Part shown: positions 1 through 9,088 of the stretch, piece after piece
Layout of the letters: every line of letters starts with the position of its first letter
Numbering within the stretch: the first letter of the stretch is position 1
Assembly: GCF_001482305.1 (NCBI RefSeq)
Contig: NZ_LOHP01000100.1
Span: 1-46,963, forward strand
Direction of reading: 5' to 3'
DNA length: 46,963 bases
DNA from: Leucobacter sp. G161
GTDB taxonomy: Bacteria > Actinomycetota > Actinomycetes > Actinomycetales > Microbacteriaceae
Program-made: the position numbers and the translations under genes
The notes under the pieces: model-generated
What the model was told of the DNA's origin: nothing
The model's input: the letters and a program-made list of their open reading frames with translations, nothing else
The model's database searches: none

Positions 1-1188
1 GTGTTCCTCAGGCGCTCGCGCCCGCTCTACGCGCGGCTGCGACGTGAGGAAGCCGAACGCGGCCGTGAGCTCGTCGAGGCGGTCGCGGGCGCCGAGACGG
101 TGCGCGCCTACGGCGCAGCCGACGCACACCTCGACGCGATCGCGCAGGCGAGCGACACCGCCGTGCGCACGCAGCGTGAGGCGGGGAAAGCGCGCAACGT
201 CTTCATCGCCGGGCTGAACGGCGCCGAGTTCGTTGGGCTCGCGGCCGTGCTCGCCGTCGGCTTCGTGCGCGTCACAGCCGTCGGGCTCTCGGTTGGTGCC
301 GTCACCGCCGGTGCCCTGTACTTCCACAGGCTCTTCAACCCGATCGGTGAACTGCTCGGCAGCATGGACGACCTGCAACGCGCTCTCTCCGGGCTGCAAC
401 GCCTCGCAGGTGTCGTGCTCGCCGCACCAGCGGCCGCGGCCCCCGACGACGCGTCGACGGAGATCGCCGACGGCGCCATCGACATCCTTGGCGCCAGCTA
501 CCGGTACGGCGCCGAAGCCCCGCGTGACGCGCTCCGCGGCGTGGATCTCGTCATCCCAGAGGGAGCGACGGTCGCGCTCATCGGCAGCTCGGGATCGGGC
601 AAAAGTACCCTCGCGCGTCTCATCGCGGGCTTCGACGAACCGCTCGCAGGCGAGGTGCGCATCGGCGGCGTCCCCGCGGAGTTCGCGCGCTCCGCTGGCA
701 AGCCGGCTGCGCTGCTCGTCGCGCAAGAGGTGCACCTGTTCTCGGGATCGATCGCCGACAACGCGTGTATCGCGTCCGCCCACGCCAGCGACGCGGAGAT
801 CGCGGCGGCGCTCGACGCCGTCGGCTTCGACCTCACAGAGATTCCCGACGGCATTGACGGGTCCCTACCGCCGTCCATCAGTCACCGCGAAGCCCAGCAG
901 CTCGCGCTCGCGCGCGTGCTGCTCGCCGACCCCGCCGTCGTCGTGCTCGACGAAGCCGGCTCGCAGGCCGGGGCCGATCCCGCCCTCGCCGCCGCAATGC
1001 GTCGCGTCAGCGAGGGGCGCACGGCGGTGGTGATCGCCCACCATCTCGACCAGGTGCGCGGCGCGGACACCGTCGTCGTGCTCGAAGACGGGCGGATCGT
1101 GGAGCACGGCGCCCCAGACGAACTCCTCGAACGGCCGGACGGCGCGTTCGCGAAGCTCTGGCGGATGTCGCAGGGAGCTGGCGGGTAG
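1..1188 (+). CDS. ABC transporter, fused permease/ATPase (5' truncated)
   Basis: This is the C-terminal half of an ABC exporter with fused membrane and nucleotide-binding domains. The window edge cuts it, so the GTG at base 1 need not be the start. Residues 1-150 are the end of the transmembrane domain, including hydrophobic stretches near 75-105. The ATPase domain follows, with Walker A GSSGSGKST near residue 195 and Walker B VVVLDEAG near 312. The signature motif is degenerate: ISHREAQQ stands where LSGGQ is expected. The H-loop (VVIAHHLDQ) is intact. Such a poor signature is common in one half of heterodimeric exporters, so the partner may lie just upstream, outside the window. Substrate unknown. 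Confidence 0.85.
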   Translation: MFLRRSRPLYARLRREEAERGRELVEAVAGAETVRAYGAADAHLDAIAQASDTAVRTQREAGKARNVFIAGLNGAEFVGLAAVLAVGFVRVTAVGLSVGAVTAGALYFHRLFNPIGELLGSMDDLQRALSGLQRLAGVVLAAPAAAAPDDASTEIADGAIDILGASYRYGAEAPRDALRGVDLVIPEGATVALIGSSGSGKSTLARLIAGFDEPLAGEVRIGGVPAEFARSAGKPAALLVAQEVHLFSGSIADNACIASAHASDAEIAAALDAVGFDLTEIPDGIDGSLPPSISHREAQQLALARVLLADPAVVVLDEAGSQAGADPALAAAMRRVSEGRTAVVIAHHLDQVRGADTVVVLEDGRIVEHGAPDELLERPDGAFAKLWRMSQGAGG

Positions 1189-1657
1189 CGGTTCGGGTCT
1201 CTGCAAGCGCTGAGAGATCCATCGCCCGTGTTGCTGCGCCTCGAGCGGAGGTTGCAGCACTTGAGCTCCCGCCAGCAGTAGCCGCGAGCTGCAGACATGG
1301 GATGAAGGCTTGCCTCCCGCGTGGCGAAGTCGCCCCTGAATGACCCTCCAAGGTGACTTCACTGTCTTGTCGCTGGTCGTCTACCAGGGGCGGTGTTCTC
1401 CTGAACATTGTGACCGATTAGTCGTCGGCAGCGGGCGAAGGTAATGCTGAGAAGGCCGCAATTTTGCTCCGAGGAACATGCTTGTGCCGCGCAGTGGAAG
1501 TGAATGCAGGGACGGGCGTCATAGCGCCATAAGCGAAGTACTTGACGTGTGTGTAAAAAATGGGGGCATGGCTCTTGAACTTCATTTATAACTGTGGTTA
1601 TATAATTCCAATTATAAATAAAGTGTCGCGAAACCGCGCTGAATTGGAAGGACAAAG
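1189..1657. other. intergenic region, low-GC toward its 3' end
   Basis: No credible gene is seen in these 469 bases; the open frames here lack coding character and ribosome sites. The last 80 bases are strikingly AT-rich and carry two inverted repeats described separately. They form the probable control region of the peptide-transporter operon that starts at 1658. Confidence 0.6.
1587..1616 (+). promoter_or_regulatory. two tandem AT-rich inverted repeats before the peptide-transporter operon
   Basis: TATAAC-TGTG-GTTATA occupies 1587-1602. TATAATT-CC-AATTATA occupies 1601-1616 and shares two bases with the first. The second contains a consensus TATAAT, and a TTGAAC lies at 1575-1580, although a 20-base spacer is long for a sigma-70-type promoter. 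The repeats stand 41 bases before the start codon. They are plausible operators for the TetR regulator encoded at the end of the operon (inference). Confidence 0.45.
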
Positions 1658-3319
1658 ATGTCTCGCAATCTGCTCGTCGGCTCACGGAAACACCGGTCCA
1701 CTGTAGCCATCGCCCTGGTCCTGCTCGCGAGCACATTGGTGTCGTGCGCACGAGCCGCTCCGGAGCAAGGTCCGAAGCCCGAAGACACTGCGGAGCTTGT
1801 AGCGCAACTGCCTGAACCTGACGGGCCCGTAGACCAAATCTCCTGGAATTTGACGACAGGTGAACCCACGACGCTCGATCCCCGAAACGCCGTGACATAC
1901 AGTTCCGGGCAAGTCGTCGCGAACCTTTGCGACTTTCTCCTGCGTCGAGACTCGGAATTCGATACTTACCCAAATCTCGCCGAGATCGAGCAGACGTCTC
2001 CCACCGAAGCTGTCATCCGGTTACGTGACGACGCCCGCTTCTGGGATGGTTCTCCGGTGACGGCAGCTGACGTCATCTATAGTCTTGAGCGCGCTGCCGA
2101 CCCCGGGAACTCGATTGTCGCGTTTGTGTTTGGGGCTGTGCAGTCCATCCAGCCGGGACCGGAGAACTCCGTAGTCGTCACATTCAGCGAGCCCGACGCT
2201 TCTTTTGTCCACGGCATGGCCACAATCGCTGGAGCCATCATTCAACAAGAATGGGCAGAGCAGGCAGAAGGGGAAATCGGAAGCAACGCCACTGGCCTCA
2301 TGTGTAGCGGGCCCTACAAACTGGAGTCGTGGCAGAGCGGTTCATCGATGACTCTTGAAAAGAATGACGACTACTGGAACGCTGATCTCGTACCGTTTGC
2401 GGATCGTGTCGATTTTTCCTTCGTCACCGATACCAACGCGGTTGCGCAGGCACTCGACGCCGGTGACATGGACGGCTCCTACGAGATTCCGGCGACAGTG
2501 CTTCCTGCTTTACGGGAATCAGCGCAAGGACAGTTGATTCTCGGCCCCTCAACGCAAACGTTTGCTCTGAACTTTGCTCATGCGGGTGGACCGTTCGCCG
2601 ACCAGCGGCTCAGACTAGCCTTGCAAAAATCTCTGGACCGAGACTCCATCGCGTCAATTATTTTCGACGGCGCGGCTGAAGCGAGTTATGCGTTTCTGTC
2701 GACCACGAGTTGGCCAAACGAGTCTTCTGACATCTATGCGGACGGCTATGAAAAATGGGTCGAGGAACGCGCGTACGACATCGAAGCAGCAGCAGAGCTT
2801 GTGGACGCCTCAACGTATGATGGCGCTACCGTAACTCTGGGCATTGCCGCGGGAAATGATGCTGAGAGCAGGGTGGCACAGCTTGTCCAGCAACAGATGA
2901 AGGCAGTCGGTGTCGAACTGACGATCGAGCCCCTGCAACCGCTTGTCGCAGCTCAAGCCGCCTTCGACCCGACTGCGCGCGAAGGACTGGACCTACTGCT
3001 CCGGTCGTCGTTTAATTCCTCCCAATCTCCCATCGAACCGCTCTTCTTCGCAATGCTGCCTGGGCAGGCGTACAACACCTCCGAGTTCGACAACGATGAA
3101 GTGACCCGACTGCTGTACGAAGCCCGGGCCGAATTCGATCCGCGAAAACAGGCAGAGTTGCTCGTGCAGGCGCAAGACATCTACGAGTCAGAGAACCCGA
3201 CGATCCCCGTCGTCGAACTGCGAACGCGCACTTTCTTGAACAATGCACTGACCGGCGCCGTGACATCGTTCGCTTACTGGGGGATGCCACAGATGGCGTA
3301 CATCGGGTCGGCAGGGTAG
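1658..3319 (+). CDS. family 5 (peptide/nickel type) ABC substrate-binding lipoprotein
   Basis: This 553-residue solute-binding protein captures substrate outside the membrane for the adjacent Dpp/Opp-type permeases. A type II signal peptide ends in lipobox LVSC with the lipidated cysteine at residue 30. The mature part has the SBP_bac_5 pattern: a GEPTTLDPR segment near residue 67, DARFWDGSPVTAADVIYSL near 124, and C-terminal features near normal length for the family. The start is supported by a GGAAGGA ribosome site at about 1645. It is the first gene of a seven-gene unit that ends in a CoA ligase, so the ligand could be an organic acid or amide rather than a peptide (inference). Confidence 0.9.
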   Translation: MSRNLLVGSRKHRSTVAIALVLLASTLVSCARAAPEQGPKPEDTAELVAQLPEPDGPVDQISWNLTTGEPTTLDPRNAVTYSSGQVVANLCDFLLRRDSEFDTYPNLAEIEQTSPTEAVIRLRDDARFWDGSPVTAADVIYSLERAADPGNSIVAFVFGAVQSIQPGPENSVVVTFSEPDASFVHGMATIAGAIIQQEWAEQAEGEIGSNATGLMCSGPYKLESWQSGSSMTLEKNDDYWNADLVPFADRVDFSFVTDTNAVAQALDAGDMDGSYEIPATVLPALRESAQGQLILGPSTQTFALNFAHAGGPFADQRLRLALQKSLDRDSIASIIFDGAAEASYAFLSTTSWPNESSDIYADGYEKWVEERAYDIEAAAELVDASTYDGATVTLGIAAGNDAESRVAQLVQQQMKAVGVELTIEPLQPLVAAQAAFDPTAREGLDLLLRSSFNSSQSPIEPLFFAMLPGQAYNTSEFDNDEVTRLLYEARAEFDPRKQAELLVQAQDIYESENPTIPVVELRTRTFLNNALTGAVTSFAYWGMPQMAYIGSAG

Positions 3320-3323
3320 CGCG

Positions 3324-4325
3324 ATGCGGGCGGAGACTGCATCAGACACAGGCCAGGAGCAATCAGCGGGGAGCGGGTTTCACCTTCCTGCTTTGGCGGT
3401 GCGAACACTCCGCGGAATCGGAGGCGCCATTGCCACGTTGGGCGTGACCTCGTTTGTCATCTTCGCGAGTCTCTCCCTGGCGCCGGGAGATCCCGTCACA
3501 CAACTATTGGGTGGGCAATCGAGCGAAGAAGCTCGCCTCGCGAAACGGGAGGAGCTGGGCCTCGACGAACCGCTGCTCGTTCGCTATTGGAGCTGGCTCA
3601 CCGCGGCATTCCAGGGTGACCTCGGGACGTCCATGACCTACCGCGGAAGCGTGTCGGAGCTCGTTGGCCACCGACTTGAAACGACCGCCGTGCTCGTCGT
3701 ACTCGCGGCACTCTTCGTCATCGTAGGTGGCGTTGCGTTCGGGATCATTGGTGGCGTGTCCAAACGTGGCGGGTCAGTCGTGGCGGCACTCGTCGGGTTG
3801 GGGGTGGCGGTACCCAGTTTTGTCTCAGCGAGTGTGCTGATCGGAGTCTTCGCTGTTCAACTCAGATGGTTCCCGACGTTCGGAACAGGCGACGGCGTCC
3901 TGTCCACGCTATGGCACCTCACGCTCCCGGCGATCGCACTCTCACTGAGTTACGCGGCTTACGTCGCGCAAATGACCGCCGCGGCGATGACTGAGGAGCG
4001 GGAGAAAGAGTACGTGCTCACGAGCCGAGGGCGGGGAGTAGCCGAGGGCGTTATTGTGCGGAAACACATCTTGAGAAATGCCGCGTTTCCCGTGCTCACT
4101 GCATCGGGTCTGGCGGTTGCAGGTTTGGTGTCAGGGACCGTAATCGTGGAACAGGTGTTTTCGGTCGATGGGGTTGGGGCGCTGCTTGTGTCCAGCGTCC
4201 TCTCGAAAGACTACGCCGTAGTGATGGCTATCAGCATGCTCATTGTCATCATCTTCTTGGTGATTATGGCGGCTGTGGACGCCGTGCAGGTTGTGCTGGA
4301 CCCCCGGCTGAAGGCTGTGATGTGA
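3324..4325 (+). CDS. ABC transporter permease, DppB/OppB type
   Basis: This is a 333-residue integral membrane subunit with about six hydrophobic segments. It has the family hallmark APGDPVTQLLGG just after the first membrane span, and an EAA-type loop (SRGRGVAEGVIVRKHILRNA, around residue 235) that docks with the ATPases. It starts four bases after the binding-protein stop, and its stop overlaps the next start as TGATG, so it is translationally coupled to its partner. Its length is normal for the family. Confidence 0.9.
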   Translation: MRAETASDTGQEQSAGSGFHLPALAVRTLRGIGGAIATLGVTSFVIFASLSLAPGDPVTQLLGGQSSEEARLAKREELGLDEPLLVRYWSWLTAAFQGDLGTSMTYRGSVSELVGHRLETTAVLVVLAALFVIVGGVAFGIIGGVSKRGGSVVAALVGLGVAVPSFVSASVLIGVFAVQLRWFPTFGTGDGVLSTLWHLTLPAIALSLSYAAYVAQMTAAAMTEEREKEYVLTSRGRGVAEGVIVRKHILRNAAFPVLTASGLAVAGLVSGTVIVEQVFSVDGVGALLVSSVLSKDYAVVMAISMLIVIIFLVIMAAVDAVQVVLDPRLKAVM

Positions 4326-5176
4326 TGTCCGCAACTCTGTTCATGTCCGCCCGTAGTGCCCGTCGAAAGACAGGAATCGGTGGGCGCGCCACAACCTCAG
4401 TTGCGGCCTCCGCGGTCGCACTTATTCTGGTCGCTGCGGTGCTCGGGCCGTGGATAGCGCCATTCGACCCTGTCGAGGCCAACGTGCTGCTTGCATCGCA
4501 GGGCCCCAACGCCGTTCACTGGCTAGGTACGGACTCGCTGGGACGGGACATTCTTTCGAGAGCATTGGCAGGTGCGCGACTGAGCATCTCTGCTCCAGCA
4601 ATGATCGTGCTGCTGAGTGGGGTGATTGGCACCGGGCTAGCCATGTTTTCAGCATGGCACGGAGGTGCACTCGACCAAGTACTCGTGAGATTGCTTAACG
4701 TCATGTTCTCGATCCCAGGAATCTTGGTGGCGATCATCGCTGCCGCTACGTTTGGGACCGGTTTTTGGGCCCCCGTGATTGCCTTGAGCCTCGTCTACAT
4801 TCCTTACGTTGCTCGCGTGGTTCGGAGCGTTGCGATTGTCGAACGACGACGTGGCTACGTGGAAGGTCTCCAGCTCGCTGGCGCTTCTGTGCTGCGGATC
4901 AATATCCGACACATCCTCCCGAACCTCTTCCCGATCATCTTGGCCCAGATCACGTTTGGCTTCGGAGCAGCTTTGGCCGATTTCGCTGCAATCTCATTCA
5001 TTGGGGTGGGCGTTCAACCGCCCAGGGCTGAATGGGGAGTCATGCTCGCGGACGGACGTTCTGAACTCTTGAACGGGGCGATGATGCAAAGCCTTGTCGC
5101 AGGAACCCTGGTCGTCGCATCGGTCGTTGGATTCAACTTTCTCGGGACTCGAGTGGCGGGAGGAGTGAAATCATGA
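4325..5176 (+). CDS. ABC transporter permease, DppC/OppC type
   Basis: This 283-residue second permease has the DppC-type N-terminal span followed by APFDP and WLGTDSLGRDILSRALAGARLS, which is diagnostic for the family. Its EAA loop is near GYVEGLQLAGASVLRINIRHILPN. ATG at 4325 is chosen because it forms TGATG with the upstream stop; a GTG one codon earlier is possible. The 3' end overlaps the first ATPase gene by four bases (ATGA). Confidence 0.9.
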   Translation: MSATLFMSARSARRKTGIGGRATTSVAASAVALILVAAVLGPWIAPFDPVEANVLLASQGPNAVHWLGTDSLGRDILSRALAGARLSISAPAMIVLLSGVIGTGLAMFSAWHGGALDQVLVRLLNVMFSIPGILVAIIAAATFGTGFWAPVIALSLVYIPYVARVVRSVAIVERRRGYVEGLQLAGASVLRINIRHILPNLFPIILAQITFGFGAALADFAAISFIGVGVQPPRAEWGVMLADGRSELLNGAMMQSLVAGTLVVASVVGFNFLGTRVAGGVKS

Positions 5177-6024
5177 GCGAACAGGACAGTGCAGTTTTAG
5201 TAGTGGAGGAGTTGCGCGTCTCCCGGAAAGAGCCAGGCGAAGGTCAAGGCCTGTTGTCTGGAATAAGCTTCGAAGTTGGAAACTCTGAGGTGCTTGGGCT
5301 GGTTGGCGGTTCGGGTAGTGGAAAGTCTCTCACCGTTCGTGCGTGCATGAATCTCCTTCCTGAGGAGCTTCGAGCCGAAGGGAGCGTCAAGTTCCGCGGA
5401 ACCGAGCTCCAAACTCTGGGTGGCAAGCACATGGCTGACTATCGGGCTCGCGACTTTGGCCTCGTCCACCAGGACGCACGTTCGAGCATGAACCCCCGAC
5501 GAACCGTTGGGGATTTCATCCTCGAAAGCGTGCTGCATTCCCGCATGCTTTCATTCGACGAGGCGTTCCACTCAGCGTGTGCGCTGCTCCGAGACGTAGG
5601 AATCAGTAACCCGGAGGCCCGAATGAGGCAGTTCCCCAACGAACTGTCTGGGGGAACATTGCAGCGCATGATGATTGTCGCGGCGCTGCTGCACAATCCG
5701 AAATTGATTTATGCGGACGAGCCCACCTCAGCGCTTGACGTGATCGCTCAGTCTGACGTGATGGCAATACTCCTTGAGCAAGTTCGCGACCGAGGAATGG
5801 CGCTACTCCTCATCACCCACGACCTGGACCTTGCGACTGCTTCGTGCGACCAGATTGCTGTCATGCATGCCGGCCAGATCGTCGAGTCAGGTCCGGCGGG
5901 AGTCATCACGTCGCACCCACAGCATGGTTACACTCGGCGGTTGCTTGAAGCGCGGCACGGAACAGCCTTGCCAGGGAACTCCGAGCCAGCCAGCAACAGT
6001 GATGCCACGAAGGGGACTAACTGA
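5173..6024 (+). CDS. ABC transporter ATP-binding protein, DppD/OppD type
   Basis: This 283-residue ATPase powers the importer. It has Walker A GGSGSGKS near residue 45, the Q-loop at VHQDARSSMNP, the signature in LSGGTLQRMMIVAAL (the expected Q is replaced by T), Walker B LIYADEPTSALD, and the H-loop LLITHDLDLA. The C-terminal HPQHGYTRRLLEA is the start of the oligopeptide-type C-terminal domain but is short, and no Cys-rich iron-sulfur motif is visible. It begins in an ATGA overlap and ends in TGATG with the next gene. Confidence 0.9.
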   Translation: MSEQDSAVLVVEELRVSRKEPGEGQGLLSGISFEVGNSEVLGLVGGSGSGKSLTVRACMNLLPEELRAEGSVKFRGTELQTLGGKHMADYRARDFGLVHQDARSSMNPRRTVGDFILESVLHSRMLSFDEAFHSACALLRDVGISNPEARMRQFPNELSGGTLQRMMIVAALLHNPKLIYADEPTSALDVIAQSDVMAILLEQVRDRGMALLLITHDLDLATASCDQIAVMHAGQIVESGPAGVITSHPQHGYTRRLLEARHGTALPGNSEPASNSDATKGTN

Positions 6025-6854
6025 TGAACGGGCAATCGGCCGCAGCGACGAGGCCGGTTGAATCGGCTGCGCTCTCGGTGAGGAAGCTAGATAAGCGTTA
6101 CGAGGGCAACCACGGTGACACCATCACTGTTCTGAGTCATGTCTCCTTTGACCTGCCTACGGGAAGTTCTTTAGGGATCGTCGGCGAGTCGGGCTCCGGA
6201 AAATCAACGGTCGTTCGAATTGTTGCCGGCCTCGAACGGGCAAGCGGAGGCGACATCACCCTGGGTGGCGCCCCGAGACGAGGCAGCAAGCACCAGCTTA
6301 AAGGGCCCGGTCACGGGCTTGTGCAAATGGTTTTTCAAGATCCATACGGCTCGCTGAGCCCCCGGCAGCGAATCGGAATCGGACTCGTGGAAGTGCTCGG
6401 GATACGTGGGAGAGTGCAGCGCCGTGATCGCACGGTCCGGGCTCTGGAACTCCTCGAGACCGTGGGATTAGACCGACGAACAATGGGTGCGTACCCACGT
6501 GAACTGTCGGGAGGCCAACGGCAACGGGTAGCGATCGCGCGTGCCTTGGCGCTGGAACCGGCAGTGCTCGTTCTCGACGAAGCAGTCTCCGCGCTCGACG
6601 TGATAGTTCAGGCGCAGATTCTGCGAGTGCTCCAAGAGATCCGGGCAAGACAAGACATTAGCTTTCTTGTGGTGTCTCACGATCTCGGAGTCATCCGCCA
6701 AATCACTGACACTTGCCTCGTGCTGCTCCGGGGCGAAATCGTGGAGCAGGGGCCGACGGGGGAGATGCTCGCACATCCGCAGCACGAATATACGCGAGCA
6801 CTCATTGCCGCAGTACCGCGCCCCGGCTGGAAGCCTCGTCGCCGTGCCGAGTAA
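6024..6854 (+). CDS. ABC transporter ATP-binding protein, DppF/OppF type
   Basis: This 276-residue second ATPase has Walker A GESGSGKST, Q-loop MVFQDPYGSLSPRQ, signature LSGGQRQRVAIARAL, Walker B VLVLDEAVSALD and H-loop FLVVSHDLGVIR. The canonical LSGGQ contrasts with LSGGT in its partner, as in asymmetric ATPase pairs. It ends with HPQHEYTRALIAAVP, the usual OppF tail. With the four preceding genes it completes a full importer. Confidence 0.9.
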   Translation: MNGQSAAATRPVESAALSVRKLDKRYEGNHGDTITVLSHVSFDLPTGSSLGIVGESGSGKSTVVRIVAGLERASGGDITLGGAPRRGSKHQLKGPGHGLVQMVFQDPYGSLSPRQRIGIGLVEVLGIRGRVQRRDRTVRALELLETVGLDRRTMGAYPRELSGGQRQRVAIARALALEPAVLVLDEAVSALDVIVQAQILRVLQEIRARQDISFLVVSHDLGVIRQITDTCLVLLRGEIVEQGPTGEMLAHPQHEYTRALIAAVPRPGWKPRRRAE

Positions 6855-6902
6855 TGCTCGGCTTTCAGCGTCACAGAAACACCGAACTAAAGGAGAAGGA
6901 AA

Positions 6903-7454
6903 ATGTTTGTCCAAGTCGCAGATTCCTCAGAACGAAAGAAACTGACAGTCCGGTCATTGGAAGGCTTAGCAGCATCGATCGGGCAGGAATTCACTACGCC
7001 GGCGTTTCAGATGGAGGCTGAACGAGTCCAGTACTTTGAGCGGGCGACCTATCTCGACGTCAAGCATGCTGCATATGGGGAGCCAGAAGGGCTTGGCTAT
7101 GGAGAAGGGCTACTCGAAGGATTCCATCTTCTCGGCATGATCGATTTTCTGCTCACGAGCATCATTGAAGTCGACGATGGGTTGAACGTCACTCCCTGGA
7201 ACTACGGTCTCGATCACGTTCGCTTTGTCTCTGTGCTGCGGCTCTCCGATGTATTCCGTCTCCGCGTGATGCTGTCCGGTGTCCAAATTAGGCCAAGCGG
7301 CACTCTCGTGAGCTTTGAGACCTCGGCAGAGGTTGATAACCGGGAACGCCCTGGATTCACCGCCACCTTCCATTCGCTTTGGACGGACAACTCTCGTCAG
7401 GGCGAACGAACCGCGCCGCAGCAAGGAGCTCGAGGGGAGTCGACCAATGAATAG
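6903..7454 (+). CDS. MaoC-like hotdog-fold protein
   Basis: This is a 183-residue protein of the MaoC/(R)-hydratase superfamily. Evidence is the helix segment YGEGLLEGFHLLGMIDFLL (where hydratases have a HGF-type segment) and the strand NYGLDHVRFVSVLRLSD, which closely follows the hydratase consensus NYGLNRVRFxxPVxVG. The usual catalytic Asp-x4-His is not present in that spacing: the equivalent region reads TYLDVKHAA, with Asp and His only three apart. It may therefore be a divergent dehydratase or a thioester-binding or thioesterase homologue. A strong AAAGGAGAAGG ribosome site precedes it, and it overlaps the CoA ligase start by eight bases, so the two probably act on the same acyl-CoA. Confidence 0.7.
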   Translation: MFVQVADSSERKKLTVRSLEGLAASIGQEFTTPAFQMEAERVQYFERATYLDVKHAAYGEPEGLGYGEGLLEGFHLLGMIDFLLTSIIEVDDGLNVTPWNYGLDHVRFVSVLRLSDVFRLRVMLSGVQIRPSGTLVSFETSAEVDNRERPGFTATFHSLWTDNSRQGERTAPQQGARGESTNE

Positions 7455-9087
7455 CGCTACGCAGATACCCCCACTCGTGCAATTAGCACCTCATCACGAA
7501 GTCTTGCGTTCACGGACCATGCCTGACGCTTTACTGCGATTAGCGAAGCACCGAAGAGATTCACTCGCGCTCCAAGAGATCGAAGGGCTCCAGCGATCGC
7601 TGACGTGGGGCGAGCTACACGAACTTGTTGAACGGGTGCGCTCCGGCTTGGAACGGGCTGGGCTTCGGGCTGGGGAGAGAGTCGGAGTGCTCCTGAGGAA
7701 CCAGATTGAGTTCCCTGTCGTTTGGCTCGCAGTCATGAGCGCGGGCGCAGCCATAGTGCCGCTCAACCCGAAGTACACCACTCGGGAGGTCGAAGCGTTA
7801 CTGCGTGATGCTGATGCGGCATGGCTCATCGGTGCGACAGACCTTCTCTTGCCCCATTTTGCAACCCAATCGGTCGGGGGCGTCGACCTCGCGCAGGTCA
7901 TCGCGGTCGGCACTCCCCGGGCGACAGAATCGTCGGAGCAATTTTCTCCTGGATGGGCCTTTGCGGATATCTCCGAAGCGCCACTCACCAAAGCCCTGCA
8001 TATAGGAAGCCCTCTTGACGTAGTAAACATTCAGTTCACCTCGGGCACGACTGGGCTACCGAAAGGTTGTTTACTCACTCACGAGTACTGGATTGAGCTT
8101 GGAGTTCACTCTGCGGCAGCTTACGGGGATCCGCAACGCTATCTAGCGGACTTTCCGTTCTACTACATGCAAAACCAGGCCTATTTCGCAATGGCATTGG
8201 CTTCAGGCGGAGCTCTCTATATCGCTCCGGGACTGAGCCGGCGGAAGATGATGGGGTGGCTGCTTGACTGTGAGATTGATTTCGCGTGGGTCAGTGAAGA
8301 GATGCTGCAGTTCGAGATTTCTGAAGCTGACTCGCGGCTCGCTCTGCGGTACGCGCCCGTTGCGGGAATGCCCGCGAGCGCGTACGGGAAACTGAGAGAA
8401 CGTTTTGGGATTGAGGCCAGAGAATCGTATGCGAGCACCGAAGTCGGCTCGGCTATTGGTGTGCCGCGAGAGCGCCTCGAACTCGCGGGAACCGGCACCA
8501 TGGGGGCTTGTCTGCCGAATCGTCAATCAAAAGTAGTCGGGGCAGACTTGCGGGAGGTGCCGCCGAATACGCCAGGGGAACTGTGCATCCGGGGTCGCGG
8601 CATGATGCTGGGCTATCACAACCGACCTGAGGCGAATGCTGACCTGTTTTTACCAGGCGGCTGGTTTAGAACGGGCGACATCGTCACGAAAACTGAGGAT
8701 GGGTTGCATTACTTTGTGGGCCGGGCCAAAGACATGATCCGCCGTAGCGGTGAGAACATTTCAGCAGTTGAGGTCGAGATGCATTTGCTCGGTATGGATG
8801 GGGTGAACGAGGTAGCCGTCATTCCCGTGCAGGATGAAGAACGAGGCGAAGAGGCGAAAGCTATTGTCGTGCGCTCTGCCCTGAGTATCGAGGTGGCGGA
8901 CCTGGTGGACTGGGCCAAAACAGGCTTAGCGCCATTTAAAGTCCCTCGCTTTTTCGAGTTCCGTTCTGAGCTCCCTCGAACGGAAAGCGGTAAGGTAGCA
9001 AAGGCAACGCTCAAGGCGGAGCCCGCTATGCATTCCGGAGTTGTGGACACGCGTGCAGGCATCCGAACTGAGCGAAAGATTCAGTGA
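7447..9087 (+). CDS. AMP-dependent acyl-CoA ligase
   Basis: This is a 546-residue ANL-superfamily ligase that activates a carboxylate to its acyl-AMP and then to the CoA thioester. It has the P-loop FTSGTTGLPKGC near residue 198, the YASTEVGS segment replacing the usual YGxTE, the hinge region GRAKDMIRRSGENIS, and the C-terminal PRTESGKVAK with the catalytic lysine. An open frame continues 44 codons upstream, but ATG 7447 with GAGGGGAG just before it is the likely start. Its position behind an importer suggests it activates the imported compound; CaiC- or cyclohexanecarboxylate-type ligases are the nearest style. Substrate cannot be read from sequence. Confidence 0.85.
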   Translation: MNSATQIPPLVQLAPHHEVLRSRTMPDALLRLAKHRRDSLALQEIEGLQRSLTWGELHELVERVRSGLERAGLRAGERVGVLLRNQIEFPVVWLAVMSAGAAIVPLNPKYTTREVEALLRDADAAWLIGATDLLLPHFATQSVGGVDLAQVIAVGTPRATESSEQFSPGWAFADISEAPLTKALHIGSPLDVVNIQFTSGTTGLPKGCLLTHEYWIELGVHSAAAYGDPQRYLADFPFYYMQNQAYFAMALASGGALYIAPGLSRRKMMGWLLDCEIDFAWVSEEMLQFEISEADSRLALRYAPVAGMPASAYGKLRERFGIEARESYASTEVGSAIGVPRERLELAGTGTMGACLPNRQSKVVGADLREVPPNTPGELCIRGRGMMLGYHNRPEANADLFLPGGWFRTGDIVTKTEDGLHYFVGRAKDMIRRSGENISAVEVEMHLLGMDGVNEVAVIPVQDEERGEEAKAIVVRSALSIEVADLVDWAKTGLAPFKVPRFFEFRSELPRTESGKVAKATLKAEPAMHSGVVDTRAGIRTERKIQ

Positions 9088-9088
9088 G

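Noticed and set aside
1200..1260. Thiamine riboswitch suggested by a CTGAGAGATCC string
   Set aside because: The other conserved elements of the aptamer are absent and no thiamine gene is adjacent.
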